A stretch of 64,000 nt of DNA from Acidobacteriota bacterium (GCA_002730525.1 PCAK01000044.1:124001-188000); one strand, 5' to 3'; shown: positions 45,180-54,875, numbered from the stretch's first letter. Program-made: numbers and translations. Notes: generated by a model from the sequence alone, not told the origin.

Positions 45180-46331
45180 CTAGCGGTCCACCTCTCCCAG
45201 GACGATGTCGATCGACCCGATCAAGGCCACGACGTCAGCGACCATGTGGCCGCGGACGAGGCGCGGCAGCCCTTGGAGATTGCAAAACGACGGCGGCCGA
45301 ACCCGGAATCGATAGGGATTCGTCGACCGGCCGTCGCTGGCGATGAAGAACCCGATCTCGCCTTTGGGCGACTCGACCGCGTGATAGGTCTCCCCTGCCG
45401 GCGGCTTGATCAGCCGTGGCACCTTGCCGACGATCGGCCCCTCGGGGATGCCGTCCACGGCCTGACGGATGATCCGCAGCGACTGCCGGAACTCCTCGAT
45501 GCGCACGAGGTAGCGATCGTAGGTGTCGCCGCGAGTTCCGATCGGCACATCGAAGTCGAACTCGTCATATGCGGCGTAGGGCTCGTCCTTGCGAACGTCC
45601 CTGGCGACCCCAGAGCCGCGCAGCGTCGGGCCGCACAGGCCGAGGGCGATCGCCTCCGGTCCATCGATGACGCCGATATCCTTCGTGCGCTCAAGCCAGA
45701 TCCGGTTGTGCGTCAGCAGGGTCTCGTACTCGGTGAGCTTCGAGTCCATGATGTCGCAGAACTCATTGACCTTCTTGTCCCACCCGGGCGGGATGTCGAG
45801 CGGAAGTCCACCGACCCTCATCGAGTTGTAGGTCAGCCGCGCGCCACAGTACTCCTCGAACAGGTCGAGAATCAGCTCGCGCTCGCGGAAGGCGTACAGG
45901 AAAACCGTCATGGCCCCGATGTCCATGGCGTGCGTGCCCAGCCAGAGGCAGTGGCTGCCAATCCGCTGTAGCTCGTTCAGGATCGTCCTGATGTAGCGGG
46001 CACGCCGCGGCACCTCGACCGACATCAACTTCTCGACGGTTTCGCAGTAGCCGAGATTCGTCGAGGCCGCGGCCACGTAGTCCATCCGATCGGTCAGTAG
46101 GATGATCTGCGTCCAGTCCCGATTCTCGGAGAGCTTCTCGATCCCTCGGTGCAGGTAGCCGACGACGACGTCGGCATCGAGCACCCGCTCGCCATCGAGC
46201 TTGAGCACGATCCGGAGCACGCCGTGCGTGCTGGGATGCTGCGGCCCCATGTTCAACACCATTTCGGTCGTGTCGAACATCGGACTCGGCGTCTCGACCT
46301 TCATCGTGGTGGTCTCGTTGCCAGACATCAT
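45180..46331 (-). CDS. nuoD: NADH-quinone oxidoreductase subunit D
   Basis: The 49-kDa quinone-site subunit of complex I, related to the large subunit of NiFe hydrogenases, with 383 residues. [20 protein letters not shown] holds the quinone-binding histidine, followed by [13 protein letters not shown], and it ends with [11 protein letters not shown], typical of NuoD. Hydrogenase cysteines are absent as expected. It is separate from nuoC, 8 nt downstream of it. Confidence 0.96.
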   Translation of the reverse strand: MMSGNETTTMKVETPSPMFDTTEMVLNMGPQHPSTHGVLRIVLKLDGERVLDADVVVGYLHRGIEKLSENRDWTQIILLTDRMDYVAAASTNLGYCETVEKLMSVEVPRRARYIRTILNELQRIGSHCLWLGTHAMDIGAMTVFLYAFRERELILDLFEEYCGARLTYNSMRVGGLPLDIPPGWDKKVNEFCDIMDSKLTEYETLLTHNRIWLERTKDIGVIDGPEAIALGLCGPTLRGSGVARDVRKDEPYAAYDEFDFDVPIGTRGDTYDRYLVRIEEFRQSLRIIRQAVDGIPEGPIVGKVPRLIKPPAGETYHAVESPKGEIGFFIASDGRSTNPYRFRVRPPSFCNLQGLPRLVRGHMVADVVALIGSIDIVLGEVDR

Positions 46332-46339
46332 CCGCCGCT

Positions 46340-47122
46340 CTATTCGATCTCCGCCTCATCGCGGAGGTTCCGCAAGCGCAGCCACTCCTCCGGGTTCTCC
46401 ATCAGGAGTTCCCCGGGGCCCTCGAGCGGATAGTCCTTCCGCTGGGGATAGCCCTGCCATTCGTCCGGCATCAACAGGCGGCGGCGATCCGGATGGCCGA
46501 CGATGTTCACGCCGAACATGTCGTACACCTCGCGCTCCAGCCAGTTCGCCGCTGGCCATAGGCCGGTCACCGACGGCACTGCCTCGGTCGAGTCAGCCTG
46601 CACCTTGACCCTGATCCGATGCCGCAGCCGGGTGGAATAGAGACAGTAGATAACGTCGAAGCGCTTTGCCCGCGGCGGCCAGTCGGTGGCCGTGACATCG
46701 GAGCAGTAGTCGAACGCCGCGTCGGGCGCGTCGCGCAGCGTTCGGGCGACATCCAGCAGCGCCGAGGCCTCGATGATGACGGTCCAGTCACCCACCCAGT
46801 AGCTCACCTGACGGATGGCGTCACCGTGCGCCGCCCGGAGACTCGCCAGGAACGCGGGCTCGGCAACGTCGTCTGGTGGCGATGGATCGCTGGGCCCCTT
46901 CGGGGCTTCCGGAGGCGCCTTGGGCGCTGGCTTCGGCTTTGCCGGAGCCGCAGCAGCGGCCGGGGGCGCGGGCGCCGGAGCTGGAGGCGCGGGCGTGTCT
47001 GGCTGGGCCGGAGCGACTTCGGCGGGCTTCGCCGCGGCCTCGTTGGGCTCCGCTGCGGGGGCCGCCTCCTCAGGCTTCGAGGGTGGCTGGTCCGGCGCGC
47101 CGGGCTTCGGGTCGTCGGTCAT
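46340..47122 (-). CDS. nuoC: NADH-quinone oxidoreductase subunit C with a long proline/alanine-rich N-terminus
   Basis: The 30-kDa hydrophilic subunit of complex I. The family domain is residues about 95-260, with [40 protein letters not shown] and [20 protein letters not shown]. Residues 1-80 are an extension of low-complexity P, A, E and K. The start is ATG 47122, 22 nt after nuoA; an upstream in-frame start at 47179 would overlap nuoA. nuoB, which normally lies between nuoA and nuoC, is absent. Confidence 0.93.
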   Translation of the reverse strand: MTDDPKPGAPDQPPSKPEEAAPAAEPNEAAAKPAEVAPAQPDTPAPPAPAPAPPAAAAAPAKPKPAPKAPPEAPKGPSDPSPPDDVAEPAFLASLRAAHGDAIRQVSYWVGDWTVIIEASALLDVARTLRDAPDAAFDYCSDVTATDWPPRAKRFDVIYCLYSTRLRHRIRVKVQADSTEAVPSVTGLWPAANWLEREVYDMFGVNIVGHPDRRRLLMPDEWQGYPQRKDYPLEGPGELLMENPEEWLRLRNLRDEAEIE

Positions 47123-47144
47123 GGCGCGTCTGTCATCCCGGCCA

Positions 47145-47501
47145 CTACGCCCACTCGAGCGCGCCCTTGCGCCAGGCATAGACGTAGCCGACGACCAGGA
47201 TGAAGAGGAACACGATCATCTCGATCAGCCCGAACAGAGCCAACTCATCCATGATCACGGCCCACGGGAACATGAAGACCGTCTCCACGTCGAAAATCAC
47301 GAACAGCATCGCCACCAGGTAGTAGCGGATGCTGTAGCGATCGCGCGCATCGGTCTCCGGCTCGATGCCGCACTCGTAGGGCTCGAGCTTGACCTTGTTG
47401 TACCGCTCGGGGTGCAACAGGCCGGACATGATGAGCGTGAAGATCGCGAACCCGGTCGCGACGAACACGAAGATGAGAATTGGGACGTAGGCTTCGAGCA
47501 T
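47145..47501 (-). CDS. nuoA: NADH-quinone oxidoreductase subunit A
   Basis: A 118-residue three-helix membrane subunit of complex I. Family motifs are LEPYECGIEPETDARDRYSI (with the loop cysteine), YYLVAMLFVIFDVETVFMFP and a final LVVGYVYAWRKGALEW. It is the first gene of the operon; a promoter lies about 190 nt upstream. Confidence 0.96.
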   Translation of the reverse strand: MLEAYVPILIFVFVATGFAIFTLIMSGLLHPERYNKVKLEPYECGIEPETDARDRYSIRYYLVAMLFVIFDVETVFMFPWAVIMDELALFGLIEMIVFLFILVVGYVYAWRKGALEWA

Positions 47502-47698
47502 GCTGCCCTGAACAGTGCCGATGACGATGCCGACACCGACGTCTGACCGCGACGCCTCTCAGTCGACCCCAGTCGACCGAGCGTCAACCATCGTATGAAC
47601 TATGGAGTTCCACGCGACCCGCTGGCACACTGGGAACTCGAACGCGGTTTAGGTTGGCCTGACTAGAACGCGAATGCCACGCCGAGCAAAACCCGCTT

Positions 47699-47727
47699 TT
47701 TATAGCATGCACCCCAGGGGGTGTCAA
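47699..47727 (-). promoter_or_regulatory. Sigma-70 promoter of the nuo-F0 operon
   Basis: On the minus strand TTGACA (47722-47727) is followed after exactly 17 nt by TATAAA (47699-47704). It is an almost perfect consensus, with a start expected near 47692. Confidence 0.8.
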
Positions 47728-47806
47728 GAAACGGCCGGAGGCCAGACGCGCCCGAGCGATCGCGACAACTTCTTCATTTCCAATGAGTTTCGCGCGTTCC
47801 TCGACC

Positions 47807-47836
47807 TTGACCTGCCGAAACCTCGGGGCCTATACT
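47807..47836 (+). promoter_or_regulatory. Promoter of the first VWFA gene
   Basis: TTGACC (47807-47812) and TATACT (47831-47836) are 18 nt apart on the plus strand. The start would be near 47843, giving a 45-nt leader to the ATG at 47888. Confidence 0.65.
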
Positions 47837-47887
47837 GCCTGGATAGCCCCAAGTGGATCGCGCTGTCGAAGTGACTCGAGACCGCTC

Positions 47888-48796
47888 ATGAGAAGCCTCA
47901 TCACCTGCCGTTTCGCCGACGCCTACCGGCTCGTCGCGCTCAGCTTATTCGTGATGTTCGGCATCGTTGGCGCTGCGCCCACCGTCGCGGCGCAGGCGCA
48001 AGAACTGCAGATGTACGTCAGTGTGCTCGACGACGATGACCGCCCGGTGACCGGTCTCACAGTCGATGACTTCGTCCTGCGAGAGGACGGCGTGCTGCGC
48101 GAGGTGCTGCGCGTGCAGCCGGCGACCGAACCGATGCACGTGGCCCTGCTCGTCGACAACAGTGCTGCGTCCGCGCAGTATCTGCGCGACATGCGCGACG
48201 GCCTGGGCGAGTTTACCCAACGGATCGGAGGCGACCACGAGGTTGCGGTCATCACGTTCGGGGACCGGCCGACGATCGTCGAAGACTACACGCGGAGCGT
48301 CATCGAACTGCAGCAGGCGATCGGCAAGGTCTTCCCACGCCCGGGCAGCGGTGCCCTCCTGTTGGATGCGATCTACAACGCCGGCGAAGGGCTGCAGCGG
48401 CGCGAGGTGGCGCGGCCGGTCATGGTGGCGGTGACGACGATGGGCGTCGAGTACAGCAACCGGGCCTACCAGCCGGTACTGCGGATCATCCAGGAGGTCG
48501 GCGCGACGTTCCACGCGGTCGCAATGACCTCGAGCAGCCCCTCGATGGGTACGGAGTCGCGATACCGCGACATCGTGCTCGACCGCGGCACCAGCGAAAC
48601 CGGCGGGCGCCGCATCGATCTGCTGCGCGGCCAGATGTTCCGAGAAGCGATGGAGCGGCTCGCGGACGAACTGCTCTCGCAGTACCTGCTGGTGTACGCG
48701 CGCCCGGAAATGCTCGTGCCTCCTGACGAGATCGTCGTGTCGACGACGCGCCCTGACTGGACGGCGCGAGGCCGATCCGCGGGGGTCGCGCCGTGA
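47888..48796 (+). CDS. Secreted VWFA-domain protein with degenerate MIDAS (acidobacterial type)
   Basis: A 302-residue protein with a signal peptide (LVALSLFVMFGIVGAAPTVA, about 16-35). A short beta domain follows (LQMYVSVLDDDDRPVTGLTV, then DFVLREDGV), then a von Willebrand A fold. The metal-ion site is altered: DNSAAS instead of the DxSxS pattern, so metal binding is doubtful. The layout is that of the VWFA-related family expanded in Acidobacteria. Function is unknown; such domains usually bind proteins at the cell surface. The stop overlaps the GTG of the next VWFA gene. Confidence 0.8.
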   Translation: MRSLITCRFADAYRLVALSLFVMFGIVGAAPTVAAQAQELQMYVSVLDDDDRPVTGLTVDDFVLREDGVLREVLRVQPATEPMHVALLVDNSAASAQYLRDMRDGLGEFTQRIGGDHEVAVITFGDRPTIVEDYTRSVIELQQAIGKVFPRPGSGALLLDAIYNAGEGLQRREVARPVMVAVTTMGVEYSNRAYQPVLRIIQEVGATFHAVAMTSSSPSMGTESRYRDIVLDRGTSETGGRRIDLLRGQMFREAMERLADELLSQYLLVYARPEMLVPPDEIVVSTTRPDWTARGRSAGVAP

Positions 48797-49776
48797 TACC
48801 GGCGACCTCGCCGCGTCGAACCGGTTCGGGCGCGGCGACGCGCGCCTGCCTCATCTTCCTCATTGCCGCTGGTGTCGTGGTCGGGCTCGTCCCCACCGGG
48901 GCCCAGACCCAGGCGCCGCAGCGCCAGGTCCCGTCGTTCAGATCCGGCGTGGACGTCGTGTCGGTGAACGTCACGGTCACCGACCCGACCGGTCGTTACA
49001 TCACCGATCTCGACCTGGACGAGTTCGCCGTCTTCGAGGACGGGGTTCAGCAAGAACCCAGCTTCTTTACGCGCTCCCAGCTCCCCATCGCGCTCGCGCT
49101 CCTCATCGACACGAGCGCCAGCATGGAGCGTCGGATGCAGACAGCCCAGGAAGCCGCGATCGGGTTCGCCCACAGGCTCCGGCCCCAAGATCTCGCGTCG
49201 GTCATCGACTTCGATAGCCGCGTCAACATCCTCGAGGGCTTCACCAACGAGGGCGACCGGCTCGAGCGAGCAATCCGTCGGACCGCGGCCGGCGGTTCGA
49301 CGTCGCTGCACAACGCCATCTACATCTCGCTCAAGGAGCTGAGCAAGATCCGCGCGAGGACACCCGACGAGATTCGGAGACAGTCGATCGTCGTGCTCTC
49401 CGACGGCGAGGATACCTCCAGCTTGGTGGGATTCAACGAGGTCCTCGAACTGGCCAAGCGGTCCGAGACGGCGATCTATGCGATCGGACTGCGCACGGGG
49501 GAACACCGCGGCAGTCGAGGGTTTCAGAAGGCGGAGTTCGTGCTCCGACAACTGTCCCGGAAAACGGGCGGGCGGGCATTCTTTCCCGACTCGATCGACG
49601 AACTCACCGGCATCTACGGCCAGATCGCCGACGAGCTCTCGAGTCAGTACACGATCGGCTACACCTCGAAGAACCCACTGCACGACGGCCAGTGGCGCCG
49701 TGTGATCGTGCAGACGGCCAGAGACAATCTGACCGCCCGAACGAAGCAAGGCTACTACGCGCCCGCGTCGCAGTAG
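48793..49776 (+). CDS. Secreted VWFA-domain protein with intact MIDAS (acidobacterial type)
   Basis: A 327-residue paralogue of the preceding gene, beginning at a GTG that overlaps its stop by 4 nt. The signal-peptide helix is CLIFLIAAGVVVGLVPTGAQ. The beta domain (VDVVSVNVTVTDPTGRYITD, DLDEFAVFEDG) leads into a VWA fold with an intact MIDAS: IDTSASM, a later threonine region (AAGGSTSLHNAI) and LSDGEDTSS. The C-terminal QYTIGYTSKNPLHDGQWRRV is typical of the acidobacterial VWFA-related family. The pair may form a heteromer in which only one partner binds metal (inference). Confidence 0.85.
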   Translation: MIPATSPRRTGSGAATRACLIFLIAAGVVVGLVPTGAQTQAPQRQVPSFRSGVDVVSVNVTVTDPTGRYITDLDLDEFAVFEDGVQQEPSFFTRSQLPIALALLIDTSASMERRMQTAQEAAIGFAHRLRPQDLASVIDFDSRVNILEGFTNEGDRLERAIRRTAAGGSTSLHNAIYISLKELSKIRARTPDEIRRQSIVVLSDGEDTSSLVGFNEVLELAKRSETAIYAIGLRTGEHRGSRGFQKAEFVLRQLSRKTGGRAFFPDSIDELTGIYGQIADELSSQYTIGYTSKNPLHDGQWRRVIVQTARDNLTARTKQGYYAPASQ

Positions 49777-49842
49777 GCCGGCCGCGCCCTGGCGGCTCGA
49801 ACACCCCACGGCCATCTGAAGAGTGGGAAGTGGAGTGATTTC

Positions 49843-50285
49843 GTGAACATCGCACCCCTGCTGCTCTACGCCGCCGCAGCCGTCGGCTACGCCTGGCATT
49901 TTGGGAGACGCAGCATCCGGGCCGGACGCGCGGCGACGACGATGCTCGCCGCGGCCGCGTTGGTGCACACGTTCATCATCGGCATGCAGACGACCGAGGT
50001 CGGGCACCTCCCCGTCGTCGGCACGACGGGTGCCCTGTCGATCTTCGTCTGGCTGTCGTCGATTGCCTATCTCTACACCGAAACCACGAGCAACGAGCGC
50101 TCGATGGGCGTCTTCATCTGCCGATCGGGGCTTTCGCCGTCGTGGCAGGCGATGAGCTGCGGATGGACGCGGTCGTGAGCACGCTGGATGGCGGCCGCGC
50201 CCCGCGGTTCCAGGCCCTCGGGGGTCGCGACGCACCCGAAGCGTTGGGTCAGGCCCTGGCGGCAAGGACACTCGCGACCCGGTGA
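49843..50285 (+). pseudogene. Broken cytochrome c assembly (CcsA/HemX-like) gene
   Basis: Residues 1-92 (GTG 49843) have the start of a CcsA/YpjD-type membrane protein: LLLYAAAAVGYAWHFGRRSI, MLAAAALVHTFIIGMQTTEV, TGALSIFVWLSSIAYLYTET. After GVFI the frame fails; reading from 50118 in the adjacent frame restores LPIGAFAVVAGDEL and runs to a TGA at 50283. One missing base near 50118 explains this. Even when repaired the product is about 147 residues, roughly half a normal CcsA, and it lacks the WxWDxxE-type haem region. It looks like a remnant cut off before ispG. The homology call is by eye and moderate. Confidence 0.6.
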
Positions 50286-50298
50286 TATCATCGATTTC

Positions 50299-51555
50299 GT
50301 GCCACGCGGTGACGCAAAGCTCCACCGTACCGTCGGCGTCCGGGTCGGTGACGTGCAGATCGGCGGCGGCGCACCGGTCGTCGTGCAGTCGATGACGATG
50401 ACCGACACGGCCGACGCGGCGGCGACGGCGGCGCAGTGCGCGGAGCTTGCGCGCGCGGGATCGGAGTTGGTGCGCATCACGGTGAATGTGCCCGAGGCCG
50501 CCGCCGCGGTCCCGGAGATCCGCCTGCGTCTCGACGACGAGGGCTGCGACGTGCCGCTCGTCGGTGACTTTCACTACAACGGACATCAGTTGCTGGCGCG
50601 GTATCCGGGCTGCGCGCGGACACTCGCCAAGTTTCGGATCAACCCCGGCAACGTCGGCACCGGCAATCGTCGGGACGAACAGTTCACGACGATCTGCCAG
50701 ATCGCCCGCGACCACGGAACGCCGATCCGAATCGGCGTGAACGGCGGCTCGCTCGACCAGGACCTGGTCCTGGTGAAAATGCGAGAGAACACCGACCAGG
50801 ACCGCGGGCGCACGTCAGAAGAGATCATCAACGACTGCATCGTCCTCTCGGCGCTGCAGTCGATCGAGCTCGCCCTCGCGGCAGGGCTCGAGCAGGATCA
50901 GATCGTCATTTCGTGCAAGGTGTCGCAGCCCCGCGACTTGATCGCCATCTATACGGAGTTGGCCCGGCAGACCGAGCAGCCGCTCCATCTCGGCCTCACC
51001 GAGGCTGGGATGGGGATCAAGGGGATGGTGTGGTCGTCGACGGCCATGGGGATCCTGCTTCATCAGGGAATCGGCGACACGATTCGCGTATCGCTGACGC
51101 CCCGTCCCGGCGGCGACCGGACCGACGAGGTCGTCGCGGCGTGCGAGTTGCTGCAGGCGCTGGGACTCCGCTCGTTCGCACCGAGCGTCACAGCGTGCCC
51201 CGGGTGCGGGCGGACCACGAGCTCGACGTTTCAGGAGTTGGCCGAGCGGATCCAGGCCTACGTCCGAGAGATGATGCCCGAGTGGAGAAAGGAGTACGAC
51301 GGCGTCGAGGCGATGCGCCTGGCAGTCATGGGCTGCGTGGTCAACGGCCCCGGCGAATCGAAGGCTGCCAACATCGGCATCAGCCTGCCCGGAACCGGCG
51401 AGGCGCCGCACTGTCCGGTGTACATCGATGGCCGGCACACGACGACGCTCAAGGGCAGCTACACCGAGCTGGCCGAGGCGTTCCGCTCGTTGGTGGACGA
51501 CTACGTCGTCGAACACTATCCGCGCAAGACCGCTACGGAAGCTGAGCCGGTCTGA
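50299..51555 (+). CDS. ispG: 4-hydroxy-3-methylbut-2-enyl-diphosphate synthase (flavodoxin)
   Basis: IspG reduces MEcPP to HMBPP in the MEP isoprenoid pathway using a [4Fe-4S] cluster. It has 418 residues. An N-terminal TIM barrel ([39 protein letters not shown]) precedes the cluster domain with CPGCGR and GCVVNGPGE giving three cysteines. The start is GTG 50299 at the first conserved residues ([12 protein letters not shown] is a few codons later). The pathway partner dxr is 8 kb away in this window. Confidence 0.96.
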   Translation: MPRGDAKLHRTVGVRVGDVQIGGGAPVVVQSMTMTDTADAAATAAQCAELARAGSELVRITVNVPEAAAAVPEIRLRLDDEGCDVPLVGDFHYNGHQLLARYPGCARTLAKFRINPGNVGTGNRRDEQFTTICQIARDHGTPIRIGVNGGSLDQDLVLVKMRENTDQDRGRTSEEIINDCIVLSALQSIELALAAGLEQDQIVISCKVSQPRDLIAIYTELARQTEQPLHLGLTEAGMGIKGMVWSSTAMGILLHQGIGDTIRVSLTPRPGGDRTDEVVAACELLQALGLRSFAPSVTACPGCGRTTSSTFQELAERIQAYVREMMPEWRKEYDGVEAMRLAVMGCVVNGPGESKAANIGISLPGTGEAPHCPVYIDGRHTTTLKGSYTELAEAFRSLVDDYVVEHYPRKTATEAEPV

Positions 51556-51595
51556 CTGCCTTCGGCCACCTTGCTCGCCCGAGCACCGATTCTCG

Positions 51596-52459
51596 ATGCC
51601 CGTCACGCTGATCGCCGTCGACCTCGACGGGACGCTCCTGGACAGCGATGGAACGTTGTCCGACCCCAACCGAGACGCACTCGAGAAGGCAGCCGCCCGC
51701 GGGCTCCAGATCGCCGTGGCCACCGGCCGGAGCTTCCATCACACGAAGGATCTGGCCGCGCGGATGCCGGACGGGACGGTGCTGATCCTCAACAACGGCG
51801 CATTGGTCAAGAACCGGACGGGAACCACCTTGGCCCACCACGGGCTGCCGGCCGACACCGCGCGCTATCTCGTGGAGACCACGCGCGAGGTCCGCGAGGG
51901 TGCCGCGGCAATCTTCGACCGCAGCGACGCACACCAGTTCGTCTGCGAACGGGTCGACTGGACCCACCCGCATCGGCAGCGCTACTACCTGCTTCACCGG
52001 GAATCGATCACCGAGACGGGTTCGCTCGGCGACGCGATCGCCGAGCTCGGACTGGACCCGCTGCAGATCGGGTTCACCGGCGGGGTCCGCGCCATGCGAG
52101 AGCTGGCCGCGTCGCTGGACTCGCTGCCGAGGGCCGGCGAATTTTCACACACATTGACCGAGTATCCGGAACGAGACTTCTCACTGCTCGACGTGCTTGG
52201 GCCCGGGCGGTCGAAGGGTCGAACGCTCGCCGAGCTTGCGGCCAGCCGTGGGATCGAAGCCGACGACGTGATGGCAGTCGGTGACAACCTGAACGACCGG
52301 ACGATGCTGGAGTTCGCCGGCGTCGCGGTCGTCATGGGGAACGCGTCGCCTGAATTGAAGGCGCTGGGATGGCCGGAGACCGCCACAAACGACGCGGGAG
52401 GCATCGCCCAGGCGATTGAAAGGTTCGTGTTGGGCGAGGCCGGTCGACCTGCGCCCTGA
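51596..52459 (+). CDS. Cof-type HAD-family phosphatase
   Basis: A 287-residue HAD hydrolase of the IIB (Cof) type. Motif I is VDLDGTLLDSDG, motif II is VATGRSF, a conserved lysine lies in GPGRSKGRTLAELA and motif IV is AVGDNLNDRTMLEFAG. The large C2 cap sits in the middle (about 85-200). Members dephosphorylate sugar phosphates, FMN or pyridoxal phosphate; the substrate is unknown. It lies 40 nt after ispG. Confidence 0.9.
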   Translation: MPVTLIAVDLDGTLLDSDGTLSDPNRDALEKAAARGLQIAVATGRSFHHTKDLAARMPDGTVLILNNGALVKNRTGTTLAHHGLPADTARYLVETTREVREGAAAIFDRSDAHQFVCERVDWTHPHRQRYYLLHRESITETGSLGDAIAELGLDPLQIGFTGGVRAMRELAASLDSLPRAGEFSHTLTEYPERDFSLLDVLGPGRSKGRTLAELAASRGIEADDVMAVGDNLNDRTMLEFAGVAVVMGNASPELKALGWPETATNDAGGIAQAIERFVLGEAGRPAP

Positions 52460-52468
52460 CGGCAGGGC
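52453..52468. terminator. Hairpin across the end of the HAD gene
   Basis: GCCCTG and CAGGGC pair around a four-base loop (ACGG). The left arm includes part of the TGA stop. It lies between convergent genes and may terminate the HAD transcript; no T tract. Confidence 0.35.
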
Positions 52469-52514
52469 AGGCGACCCTCGGGCCCTACCCAACACCCAAG
52501 AGCGATCGATCGGA

Positions 52515-53870
52515 TCACGCCAGATCGGCACGGAGGCGTGCAACCCGCTTCCGCCAAACGGTGAGCAGGACGAGCGACACGACGATGAGACCGGCCGACA
52601 GACCGATCCACAACCCGACCACGCCCCTCGCCCAGACGAAGCAGATCGTGTAGCCGAGCGGCAGACCGAACGCCCAATGGCCGACCAGGTTCCAGAGCAT
52701 CGGGGTGCGCGTGTCGCCCAAACCGCGGAGTGCGCCGGTCAGCACGCCCTGCAAGCCGTCGAACAGCTGAAACGCCGCCGCCACCGCCAACAGCGTGACG
52801 CCGGTGGCAATGACGGTGGGGTCCGTCGTGAAGAGCCCCATCAGGATCCGTGGGAGCAGCAGGAACGCCGTGGCCGAGACGGCCATGAAGAGCACGCCGA
52901 GGACGACGGCAGTCCACCCGGCCCGGCCGGCATCGTCCGCATCGCGACGCCCGACGGCGTGGCCGACGCGGACTGCCGCGGCTGAGGCCATGCCAAGCGG
53001 CACCATGAAGGTGAAGCTGGCCATGTTCAGCGTGATCTGGTGGGCCGCGAGGGCCACCGGCGCGAGGCGGGCGGCGAGCGCGGTGGCGGCCGAGAACACA
53101 CCGACTTCGAGCGTCACCTGACAGGCTGCCGGCAGGCCGAGCCAGAACAACCGGGCCAGCCGTGCGCGCTCGATCGCCCACGAGGCCCGGCGGGGGCCGT
53201 GTCCGGTCCGAGCGTCGTGACGTGCCACGGCGCCCAGCAGCAGCATCGCCATGTAGATGCGTGAGATGCACGTCGCCCAGCCGGCGCCGTTCACGCCGAG
53301 CGCCGGCGCGCCAAGGTTGCCGTGGATCAGGACCCAGTTCGCCGCGATGTTGATCAGGTTCGCGGTCAGCAGCGTCACCATGATCGGCGTCACGACACCC
53401 ATCGCCTGCAGGTAGCGCCGGAGAGCGACATAGAGCAGCAGCGGCCAGGCGCTCCAGGTGATCAACCGCAAGTAGGGCGCGGTCAGCCTGAGGACGGTGG
53501 GATCGAACCCCCACAGGTCGAGATTCGAGATGCCGATGAGCGCGACACCGGTCAAAGGCACTGCGAGCATCAGGCTCATCACGACGCCGTGGACCAGCCA
53601 GCGATGGCACTCGTCGAGCTGGTCCGCGCCGAACGCTTGGGCGATGAACGTGTCGAGCGCCAGTAGGACTCCTACGCCGAACACCGCGAGCGCGATGAAC
53701 AGCATCGAGCCGACACCCACCGCGCCGATCGCCTCGGGGCCGAGTGAGCCGACCATCAGGATGTCGACAGTGCCCATGGCGACCCAGCCCATCTCGGCCA
53801 CCACGACCGGGACCGCCAGCGCGAGCATCGGCCGCACCTCTCGCCGCAGGCCGGACAAACGCTGTATCAT
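52515..53870 (-). CDS. MATE-family efflux transporter
   Basis: A 451-residue membrane protein with 12 hydrophobic helices in two homologous halves. LALAVPVVVAEMGWVAMGTV and VDILMVGSLGPEAIGAVGVG are family openings, and the second half repeats the fold (LGLPAACQVTLEVGVFSAAT). MATE proteins export cationic drugs or metabolites using sodium or proton gradients. It is convergent with the HAD gene and divergent from the TPR gene, 48 nt away. Confidence 0.92.
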   Translation of the reverse strand: MIQRLSGLRREVRPMLALAVPVVVAEMGWVAMGTVDILMVGSLGPEAIGAVGVGSMLFIALAVFGVGVLLALDTFIAQAFGADQLDECHRWLVHGVVMSLMLAVPLTGVALIGISNLDLWGFDPTVLRLTAPYLRLITWSAWPLLLYVALRRYLQAMGVVTPIMVTLLTANLINIAANWVLIHGNLGAPALGVNGAGWATCISRIYMAMLLLGAVARHDARTGHGPRRASWAIERARLARLFWLGLPAACQVTLEVGVFSAATALAARLAPVALAAHQITLNMASFTFMVPLGMASAAAVRVGHAVGRRDADDAGRAGWTAVVLGVLFMAVSATAFLLLPRILMGLFTTDPTVIATGVTLLAVAAAFQLFDGLQGVLTGALRGLGDTRTPMLWNLVGHWAFGLPLGYTICFVWARGVVGLWIGLSAGLIVVSLVLLTVWRKRVARLRADLA

Positions 53871-53918
53871 CGCAGCCCCGACTCTCGGGCGGACATACCG
53901 AATGAAGGACGGTCACTC

Positions 53919-54875
53919 ATGCGAATCACACTCGTCGCGCTCTGCCTTGCCGGCGGCACAGCCAGCGTCATACTCGGCGCAGCGCCCCCTGACACCGTGG
54001 CGCAACAGCTGCCGCCCGGCGCCGAAGCCTTCTCGCTCGACGGCGAGCCGTTGTACCCGGGGCCGATGACGGCCGACGTGCAGGCCCGACTCGAAGCCAA
54101 CCTCGCCGAGGCGCGCGCCGGGGTCGAGCGCGCGCCGAACGATCCCGACGCAGCGATCTGGGTCGGCCGCCGCCTCGGCTACCTCGGCCGCTATCAGGAG
54201 GCCATCGAGTTCTTCAGCGACGCGATCGCCGAGCACCCCGACTACGCCAAGCTCTACCGGCACCGCGGCCACCGCTACATCTCGACGCGGCAATTCGATC
54301 TGGCGATCGCCGACCTGGCGCGTGCGGCCGAGCTGATCGAGGACGTACCCGACGAAGTCGAACCCGACGGTGCCCCGAACGAACGCGGCATTCCGACGAG
54401 CACATCACACACGAACATCTGGTACCACCTCGGGCTCGCCTACTATCTCACCGGCGACCTCGAGCCGGCGCTCGACGCCTACCGGCAGTGCCTGGCGTTC
54501 TCGAAGAACCCCGACATGCTCGTGGCGACGAGCCACTGGCTCTACATGACGCTGCGGCGGCTGGGTCAGGACGACGCGGCGGCGGACGTGCTGGAACCGA
54601 TCGTGGACGGGATGGACATCATCGAGAACGGCGCCTACTACCGACTGCTGCTGATGTACAAGGGCCTCATCCCGCCCGAACTGATCCTTGAGCGCGCGGC
54701 GGCCGACGGCGGAGTCCAGTTTCCGACGTCAGCCTACGGCGTGGCGAACTGGCACCTGTACAACGGCCGGCCGGAGGTCGGGATGACGCTGCTCCACCAG
54801 GTCGCGACGGACACCCAGTGGGCCGCGTTCGGCACCGTCGCCGCGGAGGCCGACGTCAGCCGGATCGGCAGCTAG
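53919..54875 (+). CDS. Secreted TPR-repeat protein
   Basis: A 318-residue protein with a signal peptide (ITLVALCLAGGTASVILGAA). At least two clear TPR motifs are present near residues 68-130 (AAIWVGRRLGYLGRYQEAIE, YRHRGHRYISTRQFDLAIAD) and one near 165-200 (WYHLGLAYYLTGDLEPALDA). Such proteins scaffold periplasmic interactions. The role is unknown; it is convergent with the M28 peptidase gene 15 nt away. Confidence 0.8.
   Translation: MRITLVALCLAGGTASVILGAAPPDTVAQQLPPGAEAFSLDGEPLYPGPMTADVQARLEANLAEARAGVERAPNDPDAAIWVGRRLGYLGRYQEAIEFFSDAIAEHPDYAKLYRHRGHRYISTRQFDLAIADLARAAELIEDVPDEVEPDGAPNERGIPTSTSHTNIWYHLGLAYYLTGDLEPALDAYRQCLAFSKNPDMLVATSHWLYMTLRRLGQDDAAADVLEPIVDGMDIIENGAYYRLLLMYKGLIPPELILERAAADGGVQFPTSAYGVANWHLYNGRPEVGMTLLHQVATDTQWAAFGTVAAEADVSRIGS

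Larger units (their letters stand above)
47502..47887. other. Divergent intergenic region nuoA / VWFA gene
   Basis: This 386-nt gap holds two divergent promoters: the nuo promoter at 47699-47727 and one for the VWFA gene at 47807-47836. The nuo leader is about 190 nt; in it GAGTTCC (47605-47611) and GGAACTC (47633-47639) can pair in a seven-base stem. No coding sequence was found. Confidence 0.6.
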
